A DNA stretch of 64,000 nt from Paraspadella gotoi (GCA_051294375.1 CM119269.1:11390883-11454882), one strand, 5' to 3'. Positions 32,851-43,999 are shown, counted from the stretch's first letter. Made by a program: numbers and translations. Notes: generated by a model from the letters alone, not told the origin.

Positions 32851-35153
32851 TCAGATGAGGGTCATTGGCAGGTTAAGGCTGGTCATTAGGATGGTCATTG
32901 GCCTGTGATCGGGTAGTGGGATAAGACCCATTGCAACCCTAATGTCCACGAGGCCTGTTATCCCTACAGCTTGCCCTCCTCTCCTCTGCTGAGGAGGAGG
33001 GCCTTGTTCCCTTATTGCCTGCTTTGCAGCTGGCTCAGGGACCCCGCCATCTTCCAGCTGCAGCCGTCTTTTGGGTGGGCGCCCGGGATAGGGAGAGTCA
33101 TCCCGGGTTGCTACAGTTGAAGATGCGGTACTGCTTGGCCACTGACGTGCCAGGGAAGGTCTCCCTCTGTCCCGTTGAGTAGGGACAGGGGAGTTGTTGT
33201 GGGGCTTGGGTGGTTCAGGACGAACCACCACGCCACTGAGGAGCGAGTCATAGCTGGGGGGCAGCTGGAATCGCCTTCCATCACGGTTCAAAGAGGGCTC
33301 GAGGGCTTTGATGTAAATTGCCTCTCTAATACCTCTTGTGTACCAGTTATTGTCTCTGGCCAGCATGAGACAGTCAGTTTCTCTAAACAGATGGCCTGTT
33401 TCATGCGCGTGCTCTGCTATGGCCGACAGGAAGTGACCATATTTGTCTCTAGAGGGACGTTTGTGTTCTTTGAACCGATCTGTCAGAGACTTCCCTGTCT
33501 CACCCACATATGCTGCTGCACAGGGTTGGTTGCCCGTCCCTGCACAGGCTGCCATATAGACAGTGCCTGACGTACTGGGTTTGGGGACTTTGTCTTTCGG
33601 TTTCACCAGTAGTTCGCGTAATGAACCACGAGCCGTTACTGAGGTGGAAATCCCCTGCTTGGTGAGCACCCGCACCAGCGGCTCAGTGACTCCCTGGTGG
33701 TAAGTAGACAGCATTGGCCAATGGTTCTTTGCCGTTTCTGTTTAGTCTCCGGTGCCACTGTGGTGGGCGGCGGTGGGTTTTCCACAGCAGACGGCTCTGC
33801 CTCAAGGGGGGGTGAGGCGAGAATCACGTGATTGGCTACTTGGGCAGCCCCCTGTTGGCCACTGCCCTCAACCGGGTGGCATTTGTATCTGGCCTTCTCG
33901 AATGCCCACAGAGGGTAACCATTGATCGCCAGGGCTTTTTTTACATGCTCAAGTTCGGCGGCTTTAAGCATGGGCGTGGAGGGAATAAGTTTGGCCCTTC
34001 TGGTTAAGGATGATACTGTAGAGAGTTTGTGCGACAGTGGAGCGTGTGATTCGAACGGTATATACTGATCAGTGTGCGTTGGCTTCCTATATACCGAAAA
34101 TTCCAAGCTTCCGTTGTCCTTACGTGTGATAAGGACGTCAAGCATAGGAATTTTTCCGTCTCTCTTTTTCACACGTCCATTTAATGGATCTCTCGATGGC
34201 GTTGAGATGCTGCAAGAGCTGATCTGGGAGATCCCTCTTTACTGCCAACACCGTGTCATCGGCCTTCCTAAACCAAAAGAGAACCGAGTCCTCTCCATGT
34301 GCTTGCCGAAAAGAGGCCAAAGCTTCCACCTCATAGTCTTCCATATAGAAGTCTGCCAGAGGACTAGATGTGAATTTGCCCATCCCTAAGCCACCAGGCT
34401 GAGCATAGTAAGTCCCATCGAACCTGAGGTACGCCAGTTTCAGGTCGAGTCGCAACAGTGCCATGATATCCTCCACTTGGATTGGTGTATGCTCGTGTTA
34501 CATCCGGTCTCCCTTGAGGCGGCTCAGCAGATGCCAAGGCTTTCTCTTGTGGGATGTTGGTAAACATGCTTTGCAAGTCACACGAGACCAAGAGATGGGN
34601 NNNNNNNNNNNNNNNNNNNNNNNNTATCAGGCACTATGGTTTGTTGCAACTTTTCTGTCAGATCCACAGAATTTCTGAGGTGGGTTGGTTTCCGACTAGA
34701 GGAGTGAGGATTCTCCCAACTCCTTAGTCATTCCATTAAAAATGGAATTACGGGCAGAGACGATCGGGCGCAGTGGTAAGCCGGGCTTATGCACCTTGGG
34801 TTGACCGAAAAAATAAAGGAGGCTGCGTTGAGTCAGGATTGACTCTGTGGAATACTGACGGGGGGCAGTATCCATGTATTTTGCTTGTCACTAACTGGAA
34901 CCGAGCCCTGTAGGCTAGGGTGATCCTTAGGCAGAGGCTTATATTCCCCACGATCAGCCATCATAGCCTTTACTTTCTCCTTATAGTCATGGGCGTCCAT
35001 GACTACCGCAGCCCTTCCTTTATCAGCGGGATGAACCATAATTGCTCGATTTTGCTTAAGTGAGGCAATGGCCTTGCGCTCACTTTCACTGACGTTTTGC
35101 GGGGGCGGTGCCCGCTCGCGGTTTGAGCTTCTTTCTTTATCTTTCTCTTTCAC
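32851..35153 (-). pseudogene. Penelope-like retroelement 2 (PLE2): RT and GIY-YIG endonuclease
   Basis: Minus-strand polyprotein of a Penelope-like element. The order is: N-terminal block with ADKGRAAVVMDAHDYKEKV (35153-34833); RT block QPKVHKPGLPLRPIVSARNS (about 34800-34740); motif A region CDLQSMFTNIPQEKAL (34585-34535); motif B/C regions QPGGLGMGK, FYMEDYE and ADDTVLAV (34440-34250); thumb-like YRKPTHTDQYIPFESHAP (about 34090-34040); GIY-YIG domain with GTVYMAAC, AAYVGETGKSLTDRFKEH and conserved EAIYIKALEPSLNRDGR (33560-33270). The motif C triplet before DD is degenerate (FRKADD). Three or more frameshifts and a 25-N gap (34600-34624) break it, so inactive as assembled, though some breaks may be assembly noise. 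Confidence 0.92.
34600..34624. other. Assembly gap (25 N) inside PLE2 RT
   Basis: Exactly 25 N within the RT region between the RT1 block and motif A. Confidence 0.99.
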
Positions 35154-35620
35154 AATACTTCATTTTCAACTTTCCATTTTCCAAACCAAACTAAACTAAA
35201 CTACAATTTATTCCAATTGTTATTGTTATCATTTAATTTCAATTTCTAATTTTAATTTAGTTTACCTCTCTACTTTTCAATTTAGTTTACAATGCTTTTT
35301 ATTAGTTGTATATTATTCAATGTAAAGCCTAATTATTGCCTCTGTATTATCTCTCCCCTGATTTCATTTTCTTTTCCCTTCTTTATCCCTCAATCTGAGC
35401 TAAAACTTCAGCTGTCCTCACCCTCTAATATTTGCCTTTCCCTCAATCCTTGTTGGAAGCTTTATCCCTTTTGTCTTTTCTCTCTCTCTTCTCTCTCAAT
35501 ACCAAATTTTGTAATTCAGTCTCAGCACTGATGATGAACGAAATATACGTTCGAAACATGTCTGCTACCATAAAAATAAAAATTCGTTGTGAAAAACTAA
35601 AAATTGTATTTTCGTCTAAT
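35133..35620 (+). repeat. PLE2 pLTR, 5' side (inverted repeat arm)
   Basis: Reverse complement of 32318-32817. It carries TTTCAACTTTCCATTTTCCA, the CT-rich tract and the hammerhead on the plus strand, antisense to the PLE2 coding strand. Inverted pLTRs are one of the known arrangements in Penelope-like elements. Confidence 0.85.
35524..35566 (+). ncRNA. Hammerhead ribozyme, PLE2 5' pLTR
   Basis: Plus strand: AGCA, CTGATGA (35528-35534), GAACG/CGTTC hairpin, GAAAC-ATGTC with expected cleavage after C35562, TGCT. Identical in core and stems to the 3' copy. Confidence 0.88.
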
Positions 35621-35639
35621 CATTCTACCAACAAAAAGA

Positions 35640-36300
35640 AAAGATTTACAACAATTAATTAATTATATATTATAATAATAATATAATTTATAGCAGTCAT
35701 TTGTTTTTTTTTACTCAACCGAGAACAAAAGATCAAATAACTAATCAAAGAGTAATTATTGCTTTGTTTTTCGCCGCCTCCAACTCTTGCATGTGCCCTC
35801 TCTAGAATCTCGTCTCAAATCCGCATCCCTGGTTTCTTTACGCTTTCTCTCCATCTCTTTTTGTTCCAGCATGCTCGCTCTCTCGCTCTCTTTACCACCC
35901 ACTTTTATCCTTCCACCAGTTTTTTCCTTCCCTCCTTCATTCCTACATTTCCTATTTCCTTTTGTGATGAAAAGAGTGAATAAAAAATTGAACTGTTGAT
36001 GAAGGTTTGGGCGGAACGGGGATAAAGGACAGGAATGATTGTTTGAGGAAAGCGGAAGAGGAGAGAGAGAGAACTGTGGCATCTCTCAAAGAAAAAAATT
36101 CTAACTTTGAATTTCTATACCTTCAAATTTCTCATATATTAGTTGTTAGAGAAAAGGAAAGAAAGATTTTTTTTTTGACTGCCCTAAAAAGATATTTTGG
36201 AAAAACTTTAATGGCGTACCGAATTCTTTATAGGCTATTTCATAATTACAAAACGCGTCGATAACATTTTGACAGGAGAACACCGAGTTTTTTCGATTGT
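35640..36300. other. Spacer, no gene supported
   Basis: Overlapping ORFs on both strands (35756-36082) are Ser/Phe/Pro-rich or Lys/Glu-rich low complexity and mutually exclusive; no domain recognised. Confidence 0.4.
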
Positions 36301-36885
36301 TTTCTTTGGAATACTTATATTTGAGTTGGTCCAATTGTAATCACACATCAGACATTTCTCGGCGACCCTGGACTGCTTCGCCAATCACTAGTGTTGGCTA
36401 TTATTGATCTCACGCACATAACGAGAGCGATGCGATAGCAATCCAAATAGCTATGCCGATAACGATGACGCTAGCGAAAGTGGCCGAGTGCGTAACAACC
36501 CTCAGCATTCAAACCAAAGCGACGAGACTCTTTTCATATGCAAATGGAAAAAAAGCAAAACCGCAAAAAAGGAGATGAAGCAGTCGCGAGCTTCAGAGGC
36601 CTCAATCCTTTTTTCTTTTTTTTCAAAACCTCCTCCTCCTTCTGCTCCTCTTTCTTCATTCCTCCCTTCATCTTCTTCACTTTCATCGCGTCTCTCGCTC
36701 TCGTTGTTTCTCCTTCGTCTTTGGCCTTCTTATTATTCTTTAATGTCGTTATTAGCCTTTTTCCTTCTTCTCTTTTACAAAGCTTTTTACACTGCGTGAC
36801 TTGTTCCTTTGTCAAGCCTATTGAAATTGGTCAAACCAATATAAAAAAAATTATCCATCATTTAATATAACGGAAGGCTATCTTG

Positions 36886-39800
36886 CCCTGGCCACGGTTC
36901 CTTTATACATCGATTTACTCGGCATGGATGTGCACCAAGAGGAACTGAGATTGTCCCGGGAATACGTTTCCGGACCTTTGGGCTACAACATAAAACGGGT
37001 AACTCAAATTTTTCCTAATGACAGTTTTTTTTTATAATAATATTAAAAATAGCTATATAAAATCATGAAAGTAGAATAAAAAAAATTTAAAAATGGTTTT
37101 TTAAATTTTATTTTAAAAATTGAGATATTCATGCATCATCCATAATCTATGAACAATTTACCTTTCGTTTGAGTCCAAACCCATTATTCTATCTTTAATA
37201 GTTTATTTTGTCAATTAAATTTTCTTTATTAAAAATTTATTTAATTTTTTTTTCAAATAATTTAAATTAAAAAAAATATAACTATGCCAAATGATTTGAG
37301 AAAACATTTTATTTATAAGGGACTTACCTTACCTAATATGAGGCCTTCAAAATACATTATATTAGTAAGGTATTATAATGATTCTGTTTGGACATAGAAA
37401 TAAATAACTAATAAAATTAAAAATATATGAAAAATTTTTTAAACTTTAATTTTTTTTTTTTAGCATAATTAAACATAATTATTAATTAATTGTTCTGATC
37501 GCTTTTATAGCTACTGGTAGTTGTATCATTCTCAATATATAATTTTTATTAACTTTTTTTTATTTAGTAATACTTGACTGCTATATTTACTTACCTTTTG
37601 ACAAACAATCCAAAAAAATTACTGGTATTTTAAATTATGTATGAAACAGACGAAAACTTTTTTAAAAATCACATGCTATTTTAAATTTGTTGAAACTGAT
37701 ATACATATCTAATCCTTGGAACAAAATTTTAAAAAGTTTTTAAACAATCCCAACTAGACATTTTTAAGTTGTCAAAGTATTAAATAAATTGATATTCGGG
37801 ACTGCTGCTTTGTAGGTTTTTAACTAATTAGTTAGCCTCTTTAATATGGACAGAAGAAAAGGGCAGGTATTATTTAACAGTTTTTTTATTTGATGGAAGT
37901 GGCATCAAAAGTTTTCTAACACATATTACCATCAGTTATATTGTTAATTATAGTAGATTTCCTCTATAGATTTTTTAATTTTTTGAAAACGTTTACTTTT
38001 TTTTCTATAATTTGACACGCAAAACGTTTTTTGATACGCGAAAAGGAGAATGGTAAAAAAAATAAAATAAATAGTACCAATAGTAGATATGTCTAGATAG
38101 GATGAAAAAAAAAACCTTGTTTAAAAAATGATTCGGGGAAGTGGAGTAACTAAGGTCTTACCCAACGGTACCTCCATGCTTGAATCGTTCTCTCCTATAA
38201 TTTTTTTTAATTAATACATTTCGAAAGGGAAAAAAAGAAAAATTCAAGAATTCAGGTGGCATTTAAAGGGGTAGAGAAATCTGTACCATAGTGACATGAT
38301 AAATAATGACCTTTTATTCTTGCGTAATGGGGGCAGTAAAGAAAACACTTAAAAATTGCAATCATTAATTCAGTTCAATGAAAACCCCTCTTATCGCGAA
38401 TTTTTTTTTTCTAATTAAAAATGGCCAGATGAATAAATAATAGAATTAAATTCCCTTTATAAAAGGTGTGTTATATTTAAAAGAAAATTTATCAATACAA
38501 TTCAACACATGATGTCTTGCTTTGTCAAATATGTCAAGGCAGTTAAGATAAGTTAATTTTTAAAATTTTATTATGATAAAACACAAGCAGTATATCAAGC
38601 TTTTTTCTTTGCACGTTTAAAAGAATAATGAAAAATTGATTATTTTTTTTTTCACAGACAAGAAGTAGACGTCCAGGACTGTTATATATTCAAGCTGGAA
38701 AACATTTATTATTTTAATCATTTTTTATATTTAAAAAAACATTTTATCAAGCTTAACTACAAATTTTTTTGCTTGTTTTACTTTAACTGAAAATACAAGC
38801 AAATTTTAAGTAGAGAAAATTTAATGGTAATTAAAATGTATTCACGACTTATTCCTCTTTTAATTTACAAAAGGAAAAAAACAAAAATTTATATGCCTTT
38901 CATTGAAAATTTGTAATTGGCAAAAAAACTGTTATTACTTTTAACTCGTTATTTAAATAAAAACTGGTAAAGATTTATGGACTTTAAAATTTAACCAAAA
39001 CTGTTCTAGAAAATATTGTCCCATGATTAGGGCTTAATTTGATAACCCACACCCACCTTGCTACCCTCTTTTTTTTCAAAAAGATAATTTCAAGAGAAAA
39101 ATTAAACTTTTTATTACTTTTTTTGCAAACTTGCAGAGTTTTTTTAAAAACCCTAACTTTTGGCCTTTAAAAAATGTCTAGTTGGGGATGTAAAACCTTT
39201 TTTTAAATTTTGCAAGGGATAATATATTATCAGTTCAACAACTTTAAATAGGGCATGTGATTTAAAACAAAAAAAAAAGTTTTCGTTTTCTCTGTTTAAC
39301 ATAATTTTTAATACCAGAGTAATTTTGGATTTGTCAAACAGTAAGTAAATTAATAGCAGTCAAGTCATACTAAAAATAAAAAAGTTTATAAATTATTATA
39401 ATTTGAGAATTTAATACAACTGACCAGTAGCTATTAAAAAGCATCATGAACAATTAATTAATAATTATGGTTTTATATGCTAACCAAAAAAAAATTTCAA
39501 AAGTTTTATAAAATTTTTTTCATATTATTTAATTTTATAAATTATTTATTTTCTATGTCAAAAACATCATCATAATTAAACACTACTATATATGTATTGA
39601 ACGCGCCTATATTAGGTACGGTTAAGGTCCCTTATATATAAAATTTTTCTTCAATCATTTGGCCATAGTTATAATTTTTTTAATTTAAATTATTTGAAAA
39701 AAAAAATATAAAATAATATTTTAATAAAGAAAAATAATTCACAAAAACAACTATAAAGATTAGGGAATAATGGTTAATGGACCTCAAACGAAAGTATCAA

Positions 39801-40095
39801 AATTGTTCATAGATTATGGATGAATGCATGATTATTTTTATTTTTTAAAAAAATTTAAACCATTTTTAAAATTTTTTATTTCTACTTTATTGATTATATA
39901 GCTAATTTAATATTAATTTATAAAAAAAACTGTCATTAGGAAAAATTTTGATTAACCCTTTTTTGTGTATTAGCCCAAAGGTCCGGGAAACGTATCCCAG
40001 GGACATCTCTACCGGCAACTGCAGCAATCAAACCATTCTGTGCACTCCATGCCGCAGTAAAATCGATTTGTAAAAGGGAAACCGTGGCCTGGGAC
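36886..40095. mobile_element. Foldback/long-TIR element (3.2 kb) with empty site in the sister copy
   Basis: Left arm 36886-37775 and right arm 39180-40095 are inverted copies starting GGCCACGGTT and containing TTTCCGGACCTTTGGGCTA and TAATTATTAATTAATTGTTC. The 1.4-kb spacer holds a repeat also seen, split, at 56385-56622 and 57640-58190. The duplicate at 42133-42165 preserves the uninterrupted site. Insertion junctions are too noisy to fix a target duplication. No ORF of useful length. Confidence 0.75.
37850..38880 (+). repeat. Dispersed repeat in the foldback spacer
   Basis: Contains AATGGGGGCAGTAAAGAAA and GATGTCTTGCTTTGTCAAATATGTC-type blocks, colinear with 56385-56622 and 57640-58190. 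The 56-58 kb copy is split by about 1 kb of other repeats. Confidence 0.65.
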
Positions 40096-40177
40096 TTTAG
40101 ACAGGCTTTGGTGGTTCATCGCTCTTACAAGATAATTACGAATATGTGAATAGTATTCATTAAATTTTAAAACCCAA

Positions 40178-40470
40178 TCTGGTGGTGCCTATCACCACAG
40201 ATGGAATTAAAGCTGTTTCTTTCGCCATGCTCCTCAGTGGGCTCAGTGGACTAAATGCACATCCCATTGTGCCGTCCCTGCTTTCCGAGCCCTGAGTTGT
40301 CATTAGAAAGTTGGATGGACCGGGTAACCGGCCTGTTAGGCATGGGCCCCTACTGCCAGATCCAAAGCTCTGGACTACATGGAACATCTGTCTCGCTGTC
40401 GCCAACGATCGACTTGGTGACACCGCTGCGGAATGTGGTATTGTGCGCCCCTGTATAAACCAGCCTCTTC
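40178..40470 (+). repeat. tRNA-derived SINE, copy 1
   Basis: About 280 bp. It starts with ATCACCACAGATGG, has a tRNA-like region with degraded A and B boxes, the AGATCCAAAGCTCTGGACTA block, and the conserved 3' end ACCAGCCTCTTCA. Noisier than its duplicate at 42233. Confidence 0.7.
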
Positions 40471-40472
40471 AA

Positions 40473-40570
40473 TGCGTGAGCCCGACGTGATACGAACACG
40501 CAAACCAACCCGGGCATTGATATCTTCCTCTGCCACTTTTTGATGTGTTGAGACTACACAGCTTGCCCAT
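40473..40570 (-). pseudogene. tRNA-Trp-like sequence, copy 1
   Basis: Duplicate of 42502-42600 with more indels. The 3' end on the minus strand reads GCGTGTTCGTATCACGTCGG, matching the T arm of eukaryotic tRNA-Trp. Confidence 0.45.
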
Positions 40571-40689
40571 CAAGCAGCCAAGGACCACCAGAATGATAGA
40601 GAGGTTCAGCGGGAGAGAGGGAGGCATGCGCTTCATTCCCCCTGCTTCGTACTCTCTATGGCGAGAGTCCTGGGGCGGCTGTTCTGGTT

Positions 40690-40972
40690 CGCGTCCTCGA
40701 TCACCACAGATGGGATTCAAAGCTGTTTCTTTCGCACGGCTCCTCAGTGGCTCAGTGTGACCTATATGCAACCATCCCAAATGTGGTCCCTGGTTCGAGC
40801 CCTTGAGGTTGTTCATGCTAAAAGTGGGATGGACCTGTAACCCGCCTGTAGGCATGGGCCTACTGCCAGATCCACAAAGCTCCTGGACTACAATTGAACA
40901 TGCTGTCTTGGCTGTCGCCACGAGGTACACGCTGCGGGTGTGGTCGCCCTGTTAAAAACCAGCTCTTCACCA
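40690..40972 (+). repeat. tRNA-derived SINE, copy 2
   Basis: Contains TGGCTCAGTG (A box region) and GGTTCGAGCCC (B box). Same 3' body as the other copies; duplicate of 42691-42960. Confidence 0.75.
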
Positions 40973-41739
40973 ATTATTTATTTTTTAGTTTCTCTTTCAA
41001 TTCTTTTAGTTTAGGTCTAAATTCACCTCTTTACTACTTTACGATCTTCTGAATATTTTTGATCTATGCCGTTACACCTGCTTCACAGTTAATTTTCCGT
41101 TCAATTTTAAAAAAGAAAATTTTAAAATAAACTAAATAGCACTTTTCTGTTAATGGATATTGTTTCGCACTTGCTGGGAAAAACAGTAAAAAAGAAAGAA
41201 TGGGGCGGGCCTAAAAAAAAGAGAAGGCCTAATTCTCATTGTCTCAACTAAAAAGAGAGATTACCATGTCGTCTTAAGAAGCGTTCACGGACGATCTATT
41301 TGGCTGAGACAGGGCCAGGGCGGATTACCATGATTGCTGTACGAAAATTATTCCAGTGTTGTTCGATTGGCAAAAACCAAAAAAAAAAAGCTTTCCTCTA
41401 AAAACGAAAAAGGGTCCTGCAGTTTCTTCTCATTGGTGAAAACAATTAACTAGCGTCAATTCCGATTCACGGCCGCAGACCCGCACAGGGAACAGTAGCG
41501 ACAAGGGAATTTGAGTTGGTCCAATTGTAATCACACATCAGACATTTCTGGCGACCTGGACTGCTTCGCCAATCACTAGTGTTGGCTATATTGATCTCAC
41601 GCACATAACGAGAGCGATGCCGATAGCAATCCCAATAGCTATGCCGATAACGATGACGCTAGCGAAAGTGGCCGAGTGCGTAACAACCCTCAGCATTCAA
41701 ACCAAAGCGACGAGACTCTTTTCATATGCAAATGAAAAA

Positions 41740-42027
41740 NNNNNNNNNNNNNNNNNNNNNNNNNNNNNNNNNNNNNNNNNNNNNNNNNNNNNNNNNNNNN
41801 NNNNNNNNNNNNNNNNNNNNNNNNNNNNNNNNNNNNNNNNNNNNNNNNNNNNNNNNNNNNNNNNNNNNNNNNNNNNNNNNNNNNNNNNNNNNNNNNNNNN
41901 NNNNNNNNNNNNNNNNNNNNNNNNNNNNNNNNNNNNNNNNNNNNNNNNNNNNNNNNNNNNNNNNNNNNNNNNNNNNNNNNNNNNNNNNNNNNNNNNNNNN
42001 NNNNNNNNNNNNNNNNNNNNNNNNNNN
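41740..42027. other. Assembly gap (288 N)
   Basis: Run of N inside copy 2 of the second duplication. The matching copy 1 sequence is 36546-36763, so the gap size is roughly consistent with the missing segment. Confidence 0.99.
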
Positions 42028-42232
42028 TCTTCTCTTTTACAAAGCTTTTTACACTGCGTGACTTTGTTCCTTTGTCAAGCCTATGAAATTGGTCAAACCA
42101 ATATAAAAAAATTATCCATTCATTTAATAAACGAGCTATCTTGCCCCTGACTTTAGACAGGCTTTGGTGGTTTTCATCGCTCTTACAAGATAATTACCGA
42201 ATATGTAATATGTATTCATTAAATTTAAAACC

Positions 42233-42500
42233 AATCTGGTGGTCCTATCACCACAGATGGATTAAAGCTTGTTTCTTTCGCAGCTCCTAGTGGCTCAGTG
42301 GACTAATGCACCATCCCAATGTGCGTCCCTGGTTCGAGCCCTGAGGTTGTCATGTAGAAAGTGGGATGGACCGGGTAACCCGCCTGTAGGCATGGGCTAC
42401 TGCCAGATCCAAAGCTCTGGACTACATGAACATGCTGTCTCGCTGTCGCCACGAGGTGACACGCTGGCGGGTGTGGCGCCCTGTAAAACCAGCCTCTTCA
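42233..42500 (+). repeat. tRNA-derived SINE, copy 3
   Basis: A box TGGCTCAGTGG and B box GGTTCGAGCCC about 40 bp apart, followed by the SINE body ending ACCAGCCTCTTCA. Joined directly to the tRNA-Trp-like sequence. Confidence 0.8.
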
Positions 42501-42501
42501 A

Positions 42502-42600
42502 TGGTGAGCCCGACGTGATACGAACACGCAACCAACCGCGGGCATGATAATACTCCTCTGCCCTTGATGTGGTTTGAGCTACACAGCTGCCACTCAAAGC
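42502..42600 (-). pseudogene. tRNA-Trp-like sequence / extended primer-site-like sequence
   Basis: On the minus strand the 3' part GGTTGCGTGTTCGTATCACG followed by TCGGGCTCACCA resembles tRNA-Trp plus an encoded CCA. A plausible D-arm-like GTGGCAGCTGTGTAGC lies about 70 nt upstream, but the anticodon region does not fold normally. On the plus strand it starts TGGTGAGCCCGACGTGAT, like a primer binding site. Either a broken tRNA/SINE head or an LTR-element primer site. Confidence 0.45.
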
Positions 42601-42690
42601 AAGGCCACCAGAATGAAGAGAGGTTCAGCGGAGAGACATGCGCTTCATCCCCTGCTTCGTACTCTCATATGCGAGAGTCCTGGGGCGGCT

Positions 42691-42960
42691 GTCTGGTGGT
42701 CCTATCACCACAGATGGATTAAAGCTGTTTCTTTCGCAGCTCCTCAGTGGCTCAGTGGACTAATGCACCATCCCAATGTGGCGTCCCTGGTTCGAGCCCT
42801 GAGGTTGTCATGTAGAAAGTGGGATGGACCTGGTAACCGCGCTGTAGGCATGGGCCTACTGCCAGATCCAAAGCTCTGGACTACATGAAATGCTGTTCTT
42901 GCTGTCGCCAACGAGGTCACACCGCTGCGGGTGTGGCGCCCTGTAAAACCAGCCTCTTCA
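42691..42960 (+). repeat. tRNA-derived SINE, copy 4 (best preserved)
   Basis: A box TGGCTCAGTGG at 42748-42758 and B box GGTTCGAGCCC at 42789-42799, correctly spaced for RNA polymerase III. About 45 bp of shared leader precede the A box. The 3' body is shared by all four copies and ends ACCAGCCTCTTCA. Confidence 0.85.
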
Positions 42961-43449
42961 CAATTAATTTTTTTTAGTTCTCTTCAATCTTTTAGTTTAG
43001 GTTAATTCACCTCTTACTACTTACGATCTTCTGAATATTTTTGATCTATGCGGTAACACTGCTTCACAGTAATTTCCGTTTCAATTTTAAAAAGAAAAAA
43101 TTAAATATAAACTAAAGCACTTTTCTGTTAATGGAGTTACTGTTTCGCACTTGCTGGAAAAAAGTAAGAAAAGAAAGAATGGGGCGGCCTAAAAAAGAAG
43201 CCTAATTCTCATTGGTCTCAACTAAAAAAGAGAGATACATGTCTCTTAAGAAGCGTCACGGACGTCTATTGGCTGAGACAGGCCAGGGCGATACCATGAT
43301 TGGTCGAAAATTATCCAGTGTTGTTCGATTGGCCAAAACCAAAAAAAAAAAAGCTTTCCTCTAAAACGAAAAAAGGGTCCTGCAGTTCTTCTGATTGGTG
43401 GAAACCAATTACTAGCGTCAATCCGATTAGCCGGACGCGCAAGAAAGTA

Positions 43450-43735
43450 GGAAGGAATCTCTCTCTTTCTCTCTCTCGCGGGGGAGGACCGATTGGTTTG
43501 GAGACGAGAAGCCTTTAGTGGGCAGAGTAAAAGTTGATCACTTTGGGGCAAAACTGGGAAAAGCGCGTCAAAATAGTTCTAGGAGGAAGAGGAAGAGGAG
43601 GAAGAGACATGGAGAGCAGGGTGAAATGAAGGTTAAGGGTGGCGGAATAAAGGACAAAAAGAGATACGGGATGTCGAGGAAAAGAAGGAAAAAAGGATAA
43701 ATAGAAGAATTTTTTGTAATAAAATGGGGAGTGAG
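43450..43735. other. Purine-rich spacer
   Basis: GGAAGAGGAAGAGG-type low complexity; ORFs on both strands are not credible. Confidence 0.5.
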
Positions 43736-43754
43736 TCCAAGTATGTCATCCTTC

Positions 43755-43935
43755 AGAATCGCTTCCCCCGGGGCAGCTCCGAGGGGCAGGCAAATTCTTA
43801 CCGCCTTGGGGCGGCCCCCTGTAGCCTCTCTTTTTGGGCCCCAAGGGGCCACTCCAGGGGGAATCCCCCAGGGGCTAGAAAAACCTTTTGACTTGGGGCC
43901 ACCCCCAGGGGGATGAATTTGCCTGCCCCCTGGAA
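43755..43935. repeat. GC-rich element with G/C runs and inverted ends
   Basis: GGGGCAGGCAAATTC (43783-43797) is mirrored by GAATTTGCCTGCCCC (43915-43929), enclosing several C5/G5 runs and the palindromic GGGCCCCAAGGGGCC. Strongly GC-rich within AT-rich DNA. Possible small foldback element or G-quadruplex-prone satellite remnant. Confidence 0.6.
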
Positions 43936-43999
43936 CGGCTCTCTCTCCCTCCTATCTCTCTTTCCCTCTCCTCTCTCTCCCTCTCTCACTCTCTTTCTT

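Larger units (their letters stand above)
36305..41512 (+). repeat. Second large duplication, copy 1 (carries the foldback insertion)
   Basis: 36305-36885 plus 40095-41512 is colinear with 41513-43450. The first copy holds an extra 3.2 kb between the shared TATCTTGCCC and GACTTTAGACAGGCTTTGG phrases; in the second copy these phrases are adjacent (42133-42165). Copies differ largely by short indels. Confidence 0.8.
41513..43450 (+). repeat. Second large duplication, copy 2 (no foldback insertion)
   Basis: Starts TTTGAGTTGGTCCAATTGTA as at 36318 and follows copy 1 through both SINEs and the AT-rich tail to GCGTCAATCCGATT. It contains a 288-N gap. The junction of the two copies at 41512/41513 has no intervening sequence. 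Confidence 0.8.

Noticed and set aside
36880-37000. Exon ending at a GTAACT donor near 36991
   Set aside because: The segment belongs to the outer arm of the foldback element and is repeated inverted at 39970-40090; no acceptor or domain was found.
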